From positions 54,173,519 to 54,237,518 of the forward strand of contig CM070594.1 of assembly GCA_036346395.1 (NCBI GenBank): 64,000 nucleotides of DNA. The letters run 5' to 3'. The DNA is from Hsuehochloa calcarea. Its lineage: Eukaryota > Streptophyta > Magnoliopsida > Poales > Poaceae. The number at the start of each line of letters is the position of its first letter. The stretch's first letter is position 1. Position numbers and translations under genes: made by a program. The notes beneath the pieces were generated by a model, which worked only from the letters and a program-made list of their open reading frames with translations, was not told the origin of the DNA and searched no databases. This document shows, one piece after another, positions 35,329-48,330 of the stretch.

Positions 35329-37653
35329 TCAGGATAAATAAATGAGATCTTGGCCTTGCGTGTTTGGCCCAAAGTGAGGAACAGGAAAGCTCCACCCAAC
35401 ACTGGCATACCAGCAGTGAACAAAGGAGATCCTGAACCCAGTATGCACAGCACAGAAAATATCCCGAAGCAAATTACACAGACCTCGATCATTTCAAAGT
35501 TTTAGTAACAACGCCGATGAAAAAGAAACACATAGAAAATTATTAGTAAACTAAAACCTTATCCTCAGGCTCACAACATGCTTGGTTCGTCAATGAATGA
35601 TTTGCAAAACAACTGAAAAACACATATCACTTTTTCCCATCAATATTATTCGCAAATCCAACTGCCTCATCAATCTGGCAATACCATTCCAGAATTCAGA
35701 GAAGTATTATCAAAAGAAATTGCCGGCACATATAACATATTGCAGAACTAAGAAAGCAGGGATTGCCAGATAGGGAAATGTTGCTTTATGCCTTCATCTG
35801 CTCAAGTACAAGGATGTCAACTTTCATAAGGCTTAATGACCCAAAACCTTTATTTATTGAGAGCAGATAGCAGCCAGACCGTTTTTTTAATAATGTTCAG
35901 GGATATCAATTGATTTGCAAAAAGGCTAAGGGAGATCAAGCAGTACATTGGGGCTCATCATCAGGCCAACAAATTCACCTTGTTTCTGTCACCCAATAAA
36001 ATGTTTTGCAGCCTTTTGGCCCTTCATCAATGAAGTAACAGAACGTGCCAAGATAAAGAGCATTCTGCACAACAAGCCGCATTTACTTATGCACTAGAAT
36101 TGAAATAATACAGTGAGCCAATAAGCAGAATCAAGATGCAGAGCAATGGAAGAAAAACTCCAAACAAATATTAAATTTGACAATAATATGAACTCAATAT
36201 TAATCTGAGAGAAAAAGAAATCAACACACCACAACAAACATCACATAAAAACATTAAACAAACAAGATTAAAACAGTTGTTATCTTTGATAACTTACTTC
36301 CCCACCAAATTTTGGCTTATGAAGCAGAACTATCGAGCAATCATGCTCACGCATGATCGTCCACTATAAATACCCTTCGTCATGTTTTCCTCCTTTGGAC
36401 CATTCAATTGAAAACATTGTATGACCTATTGGAGTAAAGTCAGAGCAGCTTCAACCCATGCCAATGCAACTAGTTATATTATGTTTGCTAGGCAAATTCC
36501 ACAAGCAAACAATCATCAACAAGGAAACGCAAGCATGCACAAGAGCACTAAAACACCACAACGCTTACAACGAGAATCAAAACTCCTTCATAGATTAAGA
36601 CCATGTACAATTAACAAGACAATTACACCCCAGCTATGGATCATAACCCTTTATACAATTAACAATCCTACAAGCCCAATAATCTAATTCCTGAACCTAA
36701 AGTCCACACCAACGCAACCCAATACATAATCAGAAGGGATACCACACTAAACTTCCTCTATCCCATTTAGAACAACACACCTATGAAACAGACGTGTTAG
36801 CCATCACAGAAGAAAAGAAAAGCGACCAGAGCTGAAAACAAAAGAGATGAGCACATCTGAAAATCCCTTCCCATTTGAATCTCCACCATATTACCAGTCA
36901 CCCCTGCAAGAACACAATCGCACCTTCAGAGCCAAGCAAAGAAAAGGACCGAAACACACCAACGAATTGAACGATCCCATACCTCCTCGATCTTGTACGA
37001 GTCCGGAGTCACATCTGCAAGGCACAATCCCGGGTACAGCAACTGCAATTCCAACACACACAAAAACTCGAGTGAAACACCAAATTCAGAGACCCAAAAA
37101 ATTGCAAATTTACAAACACAGGTTCGATCCTTACGTCGAGCTGCCGCTGCACTGCGCGCGACCGCTTCTTGGGCCGGCGAGTAACGCGGATCGCCGCGAT
37201 ATCCCGGGAGATCTCCTCCTTGGACAGCACGATGTAGAACCCTCGCTTCTTGGCCGCCGTCGGCGGCGGCAACCCACGCTCCGCCGCCGCCTCGTCCGCG
37301 TCATCCGATATCGCCGGACCCGGCGCAGTGGTGGCGGAGAGGCGGGTGCGGAGGTTCCACGGCCGCTGAGGGGGGCGCTGGGGCGAACCGCCGCCGCCAC
37401 CCGTGGAACGGTGGACCTTCTCCTTGTCCCGGGTATCCGCAGCCTCGGGCGGAGGCGACAAGTCCGGGTTCTTGGAGCAGCGGAGGAGGCGGTGGGTGCC
37501 CCAGCTGAGTGTCGGGAAGGAGAAGCTGTGGAGCCGCGTGCGGGACGACGGCGGCGGCGGCGGTGCGGGAGCCGGGGAATCCTCCAGAGGTGACGAGACC
37601 TTCGCGGTGCGCTGGCCGTGTTTGGCGGCGGCGGCGGCGGCGTCGGCGGCCAT
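35304..37653 (-). CDS. DUF1639 family protein (copy A)
   Basis: Exon 1 is 37653-37135 (173 codons) and exon 2 is 37042-36983 (20 codons), joined in phase 0 by a GT-AG intron. Residues ~45-60 read LHSFSFPTLSWGTHRLLRCS, then RPWNLRTR (~98-105), GFYIVLSKEEISRDIAAI, RRPKKRSRAVQRQLD and, in exon 2, LLYPGLCLADVTPDSYKIEE. This is the DUF1639 (PF07797) signature; the function is unknown and the basic tract suggests a nuclear protein. Exon 2 ends at a good donor (GAG|GTATGG). A candidate third exon, 35483-35304, continues in frame after GTTACTAAAAC and an AG acceptor. It adds 59 residues with two hydrophobic segments (CVICFGIFSVLCIL, PVLGGAFLFLTLG), which is unusual for the family. Without splicing, exon 2 would run on to a nearby stop. 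The start at 37653 is the first ATG before MAADAAAAAAKH. The first two exons are firm, the third is tentative. Confidence 0.75.
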
Positions 37654-38049
37654 GAGGACCACTGGAGGGAGGGGTGGGCGCGTGGAAGAGGAGGGAGGGA
37701 AGGAAGGGAACGGAAGGAAGCGGGGAAGGCGAGGCAGGCGAGGCAGGCAGAGGGATGAGGACTGAGGAGAGAGAGAGGACAGGGTCAGTGAGGAGAGAGA
37801 GAGGACAGGGTCAGATTTTAAAACGGGGAAAGGGGTTTCTCTTTTCCGTCGGGACCCCGGAGATTCATCTATTTTCCTTAGGGCCCTTTTTGAAATTGTT
37901 TTGGTGCGTGCTGACTGTTGCGGATGGCTTGTTGGGTGTGTGGAATTTTTTTGGCGGCAGTTTTGGTGATAAAATAGTAAATCTATTGTTTCGCTAATAA
38001 AATGATAAAAAAAACATTGCAAGTGAATTGGCGATATGCGACATATGCA
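37654..38049. promoter_or_regulatory. 5' region of DUF1639 copy A
   Basis: Purine-rich on the plus strand (GAGGGAGGGAAGGAAGG), so CT-rich in the sense of the gene, as is common in grass 5' UTRs. It includes an exact direct repeat, AGAGAGAGGACAGGGTCAG, at about 37769-37787 and 37795-37813. Confidence 0.4.
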
Positions 38050-40258
38050 ATGCTCTGAGAGCACTTGAAAGATCTAGATCAGTCCATTATGAGTTAATTG
38101 AGTATTTTGATGATTAATAATAAATCTATTTGTAAGACGAACATTTATATTGTTATATCTAGTATGTAGTCTTATTTAGATATAAAGGTGAAATTCAACG
38201 AGATATGTATTCGATATCATATTTTATTATATATTATTGCATTTCTCGAATTCAAAATATAGGTTGAACTCAACCATAAGTTTAACTTAAATATTTGCAT
38301 ATGTTCCTATTACATATTTGTGTATACACACATTTAGGGGGAGTTTACTCTATGTTTTGTGGTTTCATTAGTATTAATCCATATCTCGTTCTCCACATAT
38401 ATTTGGATCTCTACTTTGAAACATATTCTTTTGAGTATATAAAACTTGTGTAGTTCTTGTATACTCATGTTGTGAGTATATAAAACTTGTGTAGTTCTTA
38501 TATATTAATGTTGTGTTACATTCAATTTATTTGCAATTGAAGTGATTATCATCAATTACCAAAGAGAAAGATTGAAGTATCTTGTCTCACTATTATGAAT
38601 TAATGGTATATGGTGTGGTAACTAATGATAACCATATTGTGGAACTGATATTTTTCATGAGTTGGATGAATATGTTATGTTCCAGGTGATGAAGACTTGG
38701 GATGACATCATGAGTTGATCGTCATTAAGTCAAGGTTTAAGAAGAAGATGCATCATGTGTTAATGCATATGAAGAGCTTGAAGAAAAAGAAATCATCGTG
38801 TGTCGATGATGTTCAAGAAGAAGATGATGATTATGAGTTGATCATCAAGTCAAGTGAAGCCCCAACATGTGTTGATAGAGGTCAAGTGAAAGAATGCATC
38901 ATGTGTTGATGCATATCAAGACTCGGGATGAAGGATGTCATCATGAGTTGATGAGCATCGAGTCAAGATCACGAAGTAAAAGAGATCATCATGTGTTGAT
39001 GATTATCAAAGTCAAGGACTTCGACTTGAAGTGAAGATGTGCGTCATTAAGCTTCAAGAAATTGATTAAGGCAAATGTATGACTAGCTAGGACTAAGGAT
39101 GTGTTCCTTTTACCGATTTTGGTGTTTGGTTGGAAGACCGGATTGCTAGTATAGGTTGTCGTACTATTAAGAGGGGTCTTGACTAGTAGCATGAGTTAGT
39201 CATGTGTTGATAGCTCACTGTGCTTGCTCTAGCTCATCTTTGTATAGTGCTATTATTTGCGAATGTGTTTTGCAAATAGATGATGCTCATGCATGATTCT
39301 TGTAGCATGTGACTTGAGTTTGCAAATATATTTTACAAATAGTTTAAGTCCATGTACTTTATTCCTTGTGGTATTGATTCTAAAAGTTGTCAAATGTGTT
39401 TTTTAACTTGTTGATAATCTCACCTATAACTCTTGTTTGAATTGCACTCGAATTGGCAAATGTGTTTTGCAAATTGAGTTAAGCAAAGTGCAAAGGCTCT
39501 CGTGGTGCAGCGGTCATTGCCGCGATGTCGGCGATCGGCAGGTGGTGTATCGGTCGGACCGCCATGTGTTGGGCGTTCAGACCGATTGCTTCTTGAGCCG
39601 ATTCTCTGTGCGGTAGTACTGTCGTTAAAGAAACGGTACTACGGAGGAGGAAGTACCAGAGTCTTTAGCGGTACGCTTTTTTCTTCAGAGAAGGCAATTT
39701 TTAGAATATCGTTTCATTTCTTTGAGCGGTCAGACCGCCTCCCTTTGGCGGTCGAACTGGGATGAAGCGGTCGTACCGGTCATTAGTTGGCGGTCCGACC
39801 AGCAGTGAGTCTAACGACTAGTTTTATAGCCGTTGGCTCTTGGGGCGGTCCGACCGGCCATTAGTTGGCGGTCAGACTGGCTTGTCTCTGATTCGAAGGA
39901 ATCTTTCCTGCAACAGCTAGTTTTTATGTGTAGGGTATAAATACCCACTTTGGCTGGTTGGAAGTAGTTATTGCTGGTGCCCATATTCATTCTTTGAGCA
40001 AAGAGCGAGCCTCTTATCTTTTATGCATATGTGTTGCATTTAGTGAGCTTAGAGAGCAAACTCTAAGTGCATGTGTTGCCTTAAGTAGTGGATTGTGTAT
40101 TCATTAAGCTTTGATATTTGATTAGTTCAAGTGAGAGTTGAGTCTTGTTACTATTGGTGTTTGCCGACACCTAGAAGGTGTGGAGACGTCGTGACCGATG
40201 ATCTTCTCAAGAAGCTTGTGAGAAGGTCTGGCGTGGTTGTGAGTGGTTTAGTGCTCAC
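38050..40258. repeat. Copia-like LTR, left part (split by gypsy insertion)
   Basis: Non-coding. It contains degenerate repeats of ATCATGTGTTGATGCAT and ATCATGAGTTGATG with AAGTCAAG (38690-39010), several GCGGTCxGACCGCC-type inverted words (39710-39900) and a promoter-like GGGTATAAATACCC near 39937. It resumes at 53746 and ends near 54190 with CACCCATCTAGTCGACCTCC and TTACAACA, typical of a large grass copia LTR end. The left boundary is approximate. With no second copy in the window it is probably solo. Confidence 0.55.
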
Positions 40259-43200
40259 TGTAACATCCCAAAATTGGTTTGTGTTTCAAATGTAATAAAA
40301 ATGAGGAGAAATTAAAATTATTTCTCTGATCTTGATTTTTGTAATCAGTTCCATAATTTTTGTAAAGGAATTATGTGAAATCAAAAAAAAAAATCAAATT
40401 GCCATTTGGACACCAACACCAATCTCCTTCATGAAAATCTTGTGCCCAACCTTTGGAAATAATTTTCTTGGGTCTAGGGTTGATGTTTAACAGCTCAGAA
40501 TTATTTCATAATTTTTAGAAATTATTTGATAATTTTTGGGGCCAGTCAAACCTTGGTCAAACCCTAATTCTCACCTTCTGAAATTTCTGGAGAAAAATGC
40601 AGTGCATAAAAGTCTCTGAAAATTTTATGAGAGGTTCCTTCTTCTGTCAGCAAGCTCCAGTTAAAATTTCATAATTTTTGGAGCTTGTTTGCTACCCCAA
40701 ATAATTCCCCAAAAATCAGTCATTCAAATTCAAACCCTAACCGGTTTCACTTTGTTTCTCGGGTTGAATCGGACTCGGGCTCGAGCCACTTGATTTGGTT
40801 CGATCAACTAAGCGCACCGGCTCGATCGTTGGGCGCGAAGCAGCGTCGTTGGATCGACATCGAGCGGCTCACGATAGCGTGAGCGTTCGGACCATCCGAG
40901 CGCCGATCCACGTGAACCGTTGGATTCTAAATCAAGGGTTGATTCGCGAACGTTCGGACCGTCCGAACACCTCGCGCAAGCGTGAACCGTAGGATCCAAA
41001 TCAGCGGTCGAGATTAAGTGGCGTTTGAATCGTTGTAATCGAGCCGATCTATTTCACCCGTCCGATTAAATCCAGCGATCGTCGTTAAATCGTCTACCTC
41101 CGATCGCGCTTCGTCGCCGTAGTCAACGATGAGTGGGTGAAAATTTCAGAGCGTGGCAGCGTCGGGTCACTTCTCCTTTCGGCCAACGGCTCTTCCGCAT
41201 TTAATGCTCTCGTTCCGCCGCCTCCATAGTCGTGGTCTCCACTGTTGTCACTTGCTCCCATCGCTCTCACTCAACCTCAACTCAGTAAGCTCACCATTTT
41301 AATGCCGTTGCCCCCTTCTTGCTCTTGACCTATAAAACTCCTCCGATGGCTTCCTTAGCATTCTTTGAACACCTTTGAGCTTCACAGAACACTTCTAGTG
41401 CCGAGGTGAGCTCCTTGGTGAATTTTTGCTCTCGTAGCCATTGTTGAAGCTTCAAGTTGTTCGGTGAAAGTGGTGTTCTTGGCCCTCTCCTCTGAACCTG
41501 TTGCTTCCTCACTTACTTGGCGTCTCATAGAGTATTAACCCTCTGTCTATTTTGCTTTTGGCAGCAGAGAGCAGCTCAATTTCTAATTTTCCCTTTCACC
41601 GCAAAGGGTGATCTTCTTCTTTAGCTCGGTAAGTGCACCATTTTCAAACTCCTTGCTCCTCCGCTTACTCTCATCTTGGTGCGCATTAGCCTCAATCAAT
41701 TTCACATTTGGCGCGAGGATCTTATCAATTTGATTTTCCCCAAATTCGTGAAAACCTTCAATTTCGTCTCCATTCGGGTAAGTCGTCCATTGCTCAATTC
41801 TTTCTTTCTTTGTAGATGCGCATTAGTATTAGGATCATGTTGGTGCTCTTGGTTAGCTTAGCGTGCTCTAGATCGCCGGCGATTAGCGGAGATCCTCTCT
41901 GATAATTTTGCCGGACGAGGCGCGAGTCGTCTTTTGTCGATGAATCGGACCGTCGATCTTGATCGGCGGCCCATAGCGAAGAGCGTTTGATCGATTCGGT
42001 CCGCGGGGGGCGTTGGATCCCGATCAGCGGCTCGCGTCGTGGCGCGTTCGAATCGACCGCTGGCTCGAATCAACGTGAACCGTTGGATCCAGATCCAACG
42101 GTTAACGTTTAGGGTTTCGCGCGCGCGCGCGCGTTAGCGCCGGAGTTTGGACCGTTGGATCCAAGATCAACGGTCCCGATTCGAGGGAACGTTCGGACCG
42201 TCCGAAAGGTTCAATCCGTGTGGACCGTTGGATCCAAGATCAACGGCTCCTGTGCGGGTGAACGTTCGGACCGCCGAACGCTTGGATCCACGTGAACCGT
42301 TGGATCCAGATCCAACGGTTGACGTTTAGGGTTTGTGAATCCCGCGTGCGCGCGTTAGCGCTGGGGCGCGGGCCGTCGGATCCAAGATCGACGCTCGCTC
42401 GTTAAATCCACGTCGATTTAAATTCGATTTTCCGAGAGGATTTATTTGTCAACTGAAAAATGTGATAACTTGTAAAATGCATAACTAATTCATTTTAAAT
42501 CCTTTTCGGGAGATTCAAATTTTGTTGGTTATGTTTTTAACTAGACTTTAATTTAAAAATGTTTCCAAACTCAGTATAGCTCCAGAAAATTTTGCTAATG
42601 AATAGTAGTAGTTTTTATTTATAAAAACTGAGCAAAATTGTTTTGGCCATATCTTTTGCATTAAGAATCCAAATCAATTGGTTCTTGTTGCATTAGTTCA
42701 TAAAAATCATGCTCTTTCTACTGTAAAGATTTGAGAGCTTTTTGTTGAAATTGACTGTTGGATCTTTTCGGTTTCTTTTGCCTTATTGGTTCTTTTTGGT
42801 TCTTTCGATAGGATCCGAAGAGCACATTGATACCGAGAGTGATCCCCAGCAACATCTTGACCCACAACAAGCAGGCAAGCAGTTTGATCATGTTGATCCT
42901 ATTATTTCCCAAGTCTAATATATTGATTTCCAACTCGTATGTATGCATTGCTATTTTGTTGTTAAATTATGGTTAGTATCCTATAGTTGCATAATCTGTA
43001 GGGATTGTTTATCCTCTACTACCATGAGCCTAGGTTATTTCTTTGTGATTTGAGTTCGATGGATGAGCTCTTCTCACTTAGTAGCTTCCGATTTGAAATT
43101 GCTTAGAAATTCTTAGCTTCGGTAGTACTGGGCGATCATCGATTGTAGTCGATGATCTTGATCACATTACTGTTTAGGTCATTCGACCAGCACCCTGTGC

Positions 43201-44581
43201 TTTGTTATTTTGTAAAGTCAAAATCTGAAAAATGGAAAAGCTGATTTGGACTTGGGCAAGTGGTTGGGTGGTGGGTTATTGGGTTTGTGGATGTCTTGCC
43301 TAAGTCAACAAGGACCGAACATCTTGTGTCACACTCTCCAAGCATTTTTGCGTACTAACCACATGAGGGTTATATGGGACCCCTCTTGACCTAGTACTTT
43401 GGAGTGTGTTATCTCCGAGTCGCAGGAGGAGCGTTGTGTGTGTTGTGTGAAAAGGGAATTATGTTCTTGTGTTTGTGTTGGGTGTGTGGTGGTGGGGATT
43501 GCCGGGAAGGTTCTCCACCTCGAGGGGCGTCGCAGCTTGTCAGAGGCTTTACAGTGAGGGGTAGTTGTCCGAGGTGGGCCACGACTCGACACAGCGTATG
43601 GGTTTCTATCCATACAGGCGACTCGAAGGTAATACATAATATTGGAAAAGTCTCGTAGGACTTAGCCGTGCTGGCGCATACCTAAGGAAGTGTGCTTAAT
43701 AGCTTGGCAAAAAGGCGGTCTGACATGTGGGTAAGTTGGTACACCCTGCAGGGATAAAACTATTCGAATAGCCTCGTCCTAGGTTATGGACACGCTTGGT
43801 TAGGTTTTGCAAGAGTTAGACTTCAACCTTTTAAATTAAAATTTGACATGGTTGGCATGAATGGGAAATTCATGCTATTGTTGTGGTGACTAATGGTTTA
43901 GTCACTTCCAGGATTGTTGTTGTTTCCTATCTACTGTTATATTGTTGTCTTTTGCGCTTATTTGAACATTAAAAACAGATTTGTTAAATTGCTTTCAATC
44001 TATTATATTATTGCAAATGAAAACTTGCTTTATGCTAAAATGAAACCTCTGACCTCTTGTTGATTAAGCTTGCATGTAGTATATGTACTGTGTTTGTTAT
44101 TCCACATGTAAGTCTTGCGAGTACATTCAAAGTACTCACCGGCTTTTGCCGGCTGCTTTTGTTTGCAGGGGAAGAAGGTGAGCCCCAAGGGCCTCACTTT
44201 TGTGAGATGTGCTTCGGGTTTGACGACTAGCTTGGCGGTCCGGTCGGTTGCCTTGTGGGTTAAAGGCACACCGATTGGCTCTTTTATTGTAGCCATCTTA
44301 TGGCACTTTTGCTTCATTGTTTAATTATTGTTGTCTCTTTTATTGTTGGCCGGTTGGCCTCTCTTTTGTAATGATTCGGTTTAATATTATTAATAATTAC
44401 ATTACATTACGTGTTTCGGTTCTATGTGGATGAATGGAATTGATGCATGAGCTTTGTAAAGAGGTGTGTATACTGTATTCTGGGAAGTATACATGTCTCG
44501 AGTCTCGGATTATCTGTTTTGTGATGCTAGGACCGGATGGATGGTTAAGCATTACAAGCCAGGATAAGCCGGGGTCTCACA
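40259..44581 (+). repeat. 5' LTR of the gypsy element (4323 bp)
   Basis: Complete, TGTAACATCC to GGGGTCTCACA. It contains a cluster of near-palindromic words built on CCGTTGGATCC and GGACCGTCCGAA (about 40860-42330) and a run of CG (GCGCGCGCGCGCG near 42120). Antisense open frames in it occur identically in the 3' LTR and are not genes. Confidence 0.9.
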
Positions 44582-44604
44582 GGTTTAGTATCGAGCCATC
44601 TTGA
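44582..44604 (+). promoter_or_regulatory. Degenerate primer-binding site
   Basis: GGTTTAGTATCGAGCCATC just after the LTR resembles a methionine-tRNA primer site (expected core TATCAGAGCC) with CAG reduced to CG. Confidence 0.5.
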
Positions 44605-45459
44605 CCGTAGTAACCCAAGTTGGTCGCCTTTAGGATATTTTGAAAACTTAATTTCAAAGTATCAAATGATTTTGAAAGCTTAAGTAAGTTCTCGATTTTA
44701 TTCCTTACCTATCTTAGCTTTCTTCATCTCATCTCACTGATTTGAGTTTTAAAGGTTGTTTTCCTCTCGTCTCCTTTTCAAAGATAGTGTTATCGATTAA
44801 ATGGGTTTTGGGAACCACTGAGTTTGGCAAATTGAAGTGCTTAGGGTTTTGAAGTTTCTGGACTGAAGATTTCGGCTAGAGGCTTGGATGCGGAATCTGG
44901 ACCGCACGCTTCAATTTCCAGACAGCGAGCTCAATGGTTTCTGATGGGACCACCGAGCTTGGCAAATTGAAGTGTGCCGATTTTGAAGTTTCTAGAATGG
45001 AAGACTTATTTGGGAGCTTGGATGCAAAATCACTCTGACAACCTCAATTTCCTGACAACAAGCTCGATGGTTTCTAATAGGGTGGAAAATGAGAGGATAA
45101 TCAACTAAAACTTGTGGGGTTAAAAAGGGTAAGATGTGATGCTAGTTAGCTAATTATCTAACACTATTTTCGTTGACTGAACCTTGCTCTTTAGTGGTAA
45201 TAGATCTTACCTTAATCTTGATTTTTATCTTCTCAATCAATTACTCGTTCATTTAATACGGGCTAGTTGAATTGGGAAGTTGAGTTTTAGTTTTATGATT
45301 CCTTGCCGTTTTGGAGTCTTTTTATAAGCGTGTTTAAGATTATACACATCTTGTTTTTGGCTTTCGGTTAGGGTGATATTCCATTCCCTAGTCGCTAGCT
45401 TTTCGCTTTCTTCGGCTTTTAATCTTTGAGTCTAGTTTTAACCAAAGTTTCTTATAACG

Positions 45460-46440
45460 GGATGGCGGGACCTTTTCGTAGCGGCCAAGGCGATCACCGG
45501 TCCGGACGAGATCTTCCTCCTCCTCCGACCATGGCCGAGGTCCTTCTTGGATCGAGCGCAACCGTGCAGAGGGCGGAGGGTTCTTCGGGCGTCATCGCGC
45601 GCAACACTTCCGCCCTTCACCGGTGCATCGGGATCCGGGCAAGGGAGTGGTCATCGGCCGCGTGGGGACTCGCGGAGTTTCTTCGCACTCGGCCCCTCGT
45701 TCTCCGTCGAGGACTCGCTTGACGCATGACGATTGGCCGTCGGTTGGCGCAAGCCGCGATAGCGCAGATGCGAGCACGAGAAGACGCTATTCGCATCGCA
45801 CCACCGGAGGGTGCGGCTTTGTCTTGGTGGGAGAGCTTTCGCCATGCGGTAGGACGGTCACACCGTCACTTGGGAGGAGTTCCGTCTTGCCTTCGCGCTC
45901 TCACATTCCTTCCTACTGATGGGGTGAAGAAGAAGGAGTTCTTGTCGCTCGAGCAAGGCGTCGTTCGATCACGGAGTACTGTGCGAGTTCAACCATTTGG
46001 CTCGTTATGCTCGGAAGAGGTGGCCACCGATGAGGCCAAGCAAGAGAAGTTCAAGGATGGTTTGTGCGAGGAGCTTCAAGACAAGCTATCTATCGTTGAC
46101 TTCCTCGATTTCCGTGCCTTGGTGGACAAGGCCATCGTCGGCTGAAAGCAGCGGGAGAGCACTTGTGGATTCCATAGCGCAAATGGGAGGCCCACAAGTC
46201 GGCCGCAGCCGCTTTTCCGTTCGTGTTGGGCGGTCTCCGGTCCGTCTTGACCTTGGCACCCACGAGTCGTCGGCAAGACTGCCCTTGTCCTTCACGGGCC
46301 GTGCCCCAATCACGTGCACTGCGAGTCGGCCAGAGGCCTCGGCCGCAGTGCGGATGTCACACGCTATTACGCAGCGACAAGGGCATTATGCAAATAATTG
46401 CCCCAAGAAGGCGAGGCGACCCTCGTCCTAATGGAGGGCG
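45460..46440 (+). pseudogene. Gypsy gag
   Basis: Starting near GMAGPFRSGQGDHRSGRDL (45459), text in several frames reads as chromovirus gag: SWWESF near 45827, KKKEFLSLEQG near 45930, then EEVATDEAKQEKFKDGLCEE and LQDKLSIVDF (46015-46100), LVDKAIV, and a basic region with FTGRAP. A remnant of the zinc knuckle, GHYANNCPKK, is near 46380-46412, but its first two Cys lie outside the frame. Many small frame changes prevent one reading frame. Confidence 0.8.
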
Positions 46441-46960
46441 CGGGCAGGAGGTGCTTCTTGCGGGACACGAAGATAGTCCACTACCCAAGGTGTGGGTAGT
46501 GGTCGCGTCAACCTCATCTCGTGAGAGGAAGCACGGGAGGCACCCGACGTTGTGTTGGGTGCGCTTTGTTAACTCTCATTTTGCTCTTGTATTGTTTGAT
46601 TCGGGAGCATCTCATTCTTTATTTACAATCTTTTCTTTGCTATTAGTGAGCTCCTCTTTACTCCATTGTTGATCCCATTGCTCATTCGCTCTCCGGGTTT
46701 GGAGTTGAGAGTGAATCTGAGTGTAGGGATGTTCAATCGAGATCGAGGGTGAGATTCTTGCGAATCTTATCCTCCTCCATTCAGCAAGTCTAGATGTAAT
46801 TCTTGGTATGGATTGGTTGTCTCAGCATAAGGGACAAATCGATTGCGCCAAGAAGTGTGTCCTTCTATCTAGTCCTTGGCGGCGGGTTCGCTTTTGCGAA
46901 GTCTGCTAGGCCCGCATCTCTTGGCGCTTGAAGCGAAGCCCGCTCTAGATATTGGTGAAG
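46441..46960 (+). pseudogene. Gypsy protease
   Basis: GRGQEVLLAGHED leads to NSHFALVLFDSGASHSLF (about 46570-46625) with the catalytic D-S-G-A of a retropepsin. ILGMDWL near 46800-46820 is the conserved downstream element. The frame breaks between them. Confidence 0.75.
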
Positions 46961-47159
46961 TCCCAACCGTCAGTGTCTTCATTGATGTCTTTCCTAAGCT
47001 CTTCGGGAATGCCACCGATTCGAGACCTCGAGTTTGTCATTGAGTTGGCTCCGTGCATGCCCGATTTCAAAGAGGCACTATCGGATGCCACCGAGCGAAT
47101 TGGTGGAGTTGAAGAAGCAACAATGAGCTTCAAGAAAAGGCTTCATCCGCCCTAGCTCA

Positions 47160-48330
47160 TCTCCGTGGGGTTGTCCTGCAATCTTCGTAAAGAAGAAGGA
47201 CAATACTTTGCGCATGTGCGTTGATTACCGTCCGCTTAATGAGGTAACGGTAAAGAACAAGTATCCATTGCCCCGCATTGATGATCTCTTTGATCAATTA
47301 AGCGGAGCTCGAGTATTCTCCAAGATTGATTTGAGAATGGGATATCATCAAGTTCGGATCGACACGAGGATATTCAAAGGCGGCTTTCTCTACTCGCTAT
47401 GGCTTGTATGAGTATACCGTCATGTCATTTGGCTTAACCAATGCTCCGCCTTGTTCATGAACCTCATGAATTCGGTATTCATGGAGTATTTGGATAAGTT
47501 TGTCGTGGTCTTCATCGATGATATTCTCATCTATTCCAAGGACGATGAGGAACACGATGAGCATCCGAGGTGGTATTAGGCAAGCCGTGAGCATCGGTTG
47601 TATGCAAAGTTCAGCAAGTGCGGCGTTACGGTTGAAGGAAGTGGCCTTCTTGGGTCATATTCTTTCAAATAGAGGCGTGGCCGTTGACCCTAGCAAGGTC
47701 GTGATGTTCTTTCATGGGTTGACCTACTTGATGGCAAAGTGCGGAGTTTTCTCGGTTTAGCGGGATATTATCGCCGTTTATCGAGAATTTCTCCAAGATC
47801 GCTGAAGTCGATGACGGAGTTGCTCAAGAAGGACAAGAAGTTCTTGTGGTCCGATGCTTGTGAGGAAAGTTTCCAAGTACTTAAGAACCGTTTGACCACC
47901 GCTCCGTCCTCGTTCTTCCGATATCCATCGAGGCTTCGATATCTTTTGCGATGCTTCTCGGCGAGGACTCGGTTGTGTCCTTATGCAAGAAGGCAAGGTA
48001 GTGGCCTATGCATCAAGGCAATTAAGGACTCATGAACTCAACTATCCTACCCATGACTTGGAATTGGTCTGTGATTCATGCACTTAAGATTTGGCGACAT
48101 TACCCAATCGGTGTCGTTGCGAAGTGTATTCGGATCACAAAAGCCTAAAGTATTTGTTCACCCAACCAGATCTGAACCTCGGGCAAAGAGATGGTTGGAG
48201 TTGATCAAGGACTATGACATGGGTATCCACTACCATCCGGGCAAGGCTAATGTCGTTCTTGATGCGCTTAGTCGCAAAGCGCATTGCAATGCCTTGTTGC
48301 TCCAGGCGTCGACCCACCCTCTGGAGGAAT
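47160..48330 (+). pseudogene. Gypsy reverse transcriptase and RNase H
   Basis: RMCVDYRPLNEVTVKNKYPL and PRIDDLFDQLSGARVFSKID (47208-47335) open the domain, then GYHQVRI, SFGLTNAP near 47426-47450 and the catalytic VVFIDDILIYSKDDEE (about 47505-47550). FLGHILSNRG, VRSFLGLAGYYRR and MTELLKKDKKFLWSD follow, then RNase H text (SRQLRTHELNYPTHDLE near 48015-48062; SDHKSLKY; RWLELIKDYDMGIHYHPGKA; ALSRKAHCNALLLQ). Motif order is complete but the frame changes at least six times, so the protein is not made. Confidence 0.85.

Noticed and set aside
36847..37593. 248-residue plus-strand open frame
   Set aside because: It lies antisense to the first two exons of DUF1639 copy A and its Arg-rich sequence is a by-product of GC-rich coding DNA.
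37403..37997. Plus-strand Gly/Arg-rich frames
   Set aside because: Antisense shadow of exon 1 and the 5' UTR of DUF1639 copy A.
42718..42948. 76-residue minus-strand frame, identical at 51899-52129
   Set aside because: Both copies lie in the two LTRs of the gypsy element; identity follows from LTR duplication and there is no domain.
44040..44324. Open frames near the end of the 5' LTR
   Set aside because: Present in both LTRs (also 53251-53487), no domain; LTR sequence.
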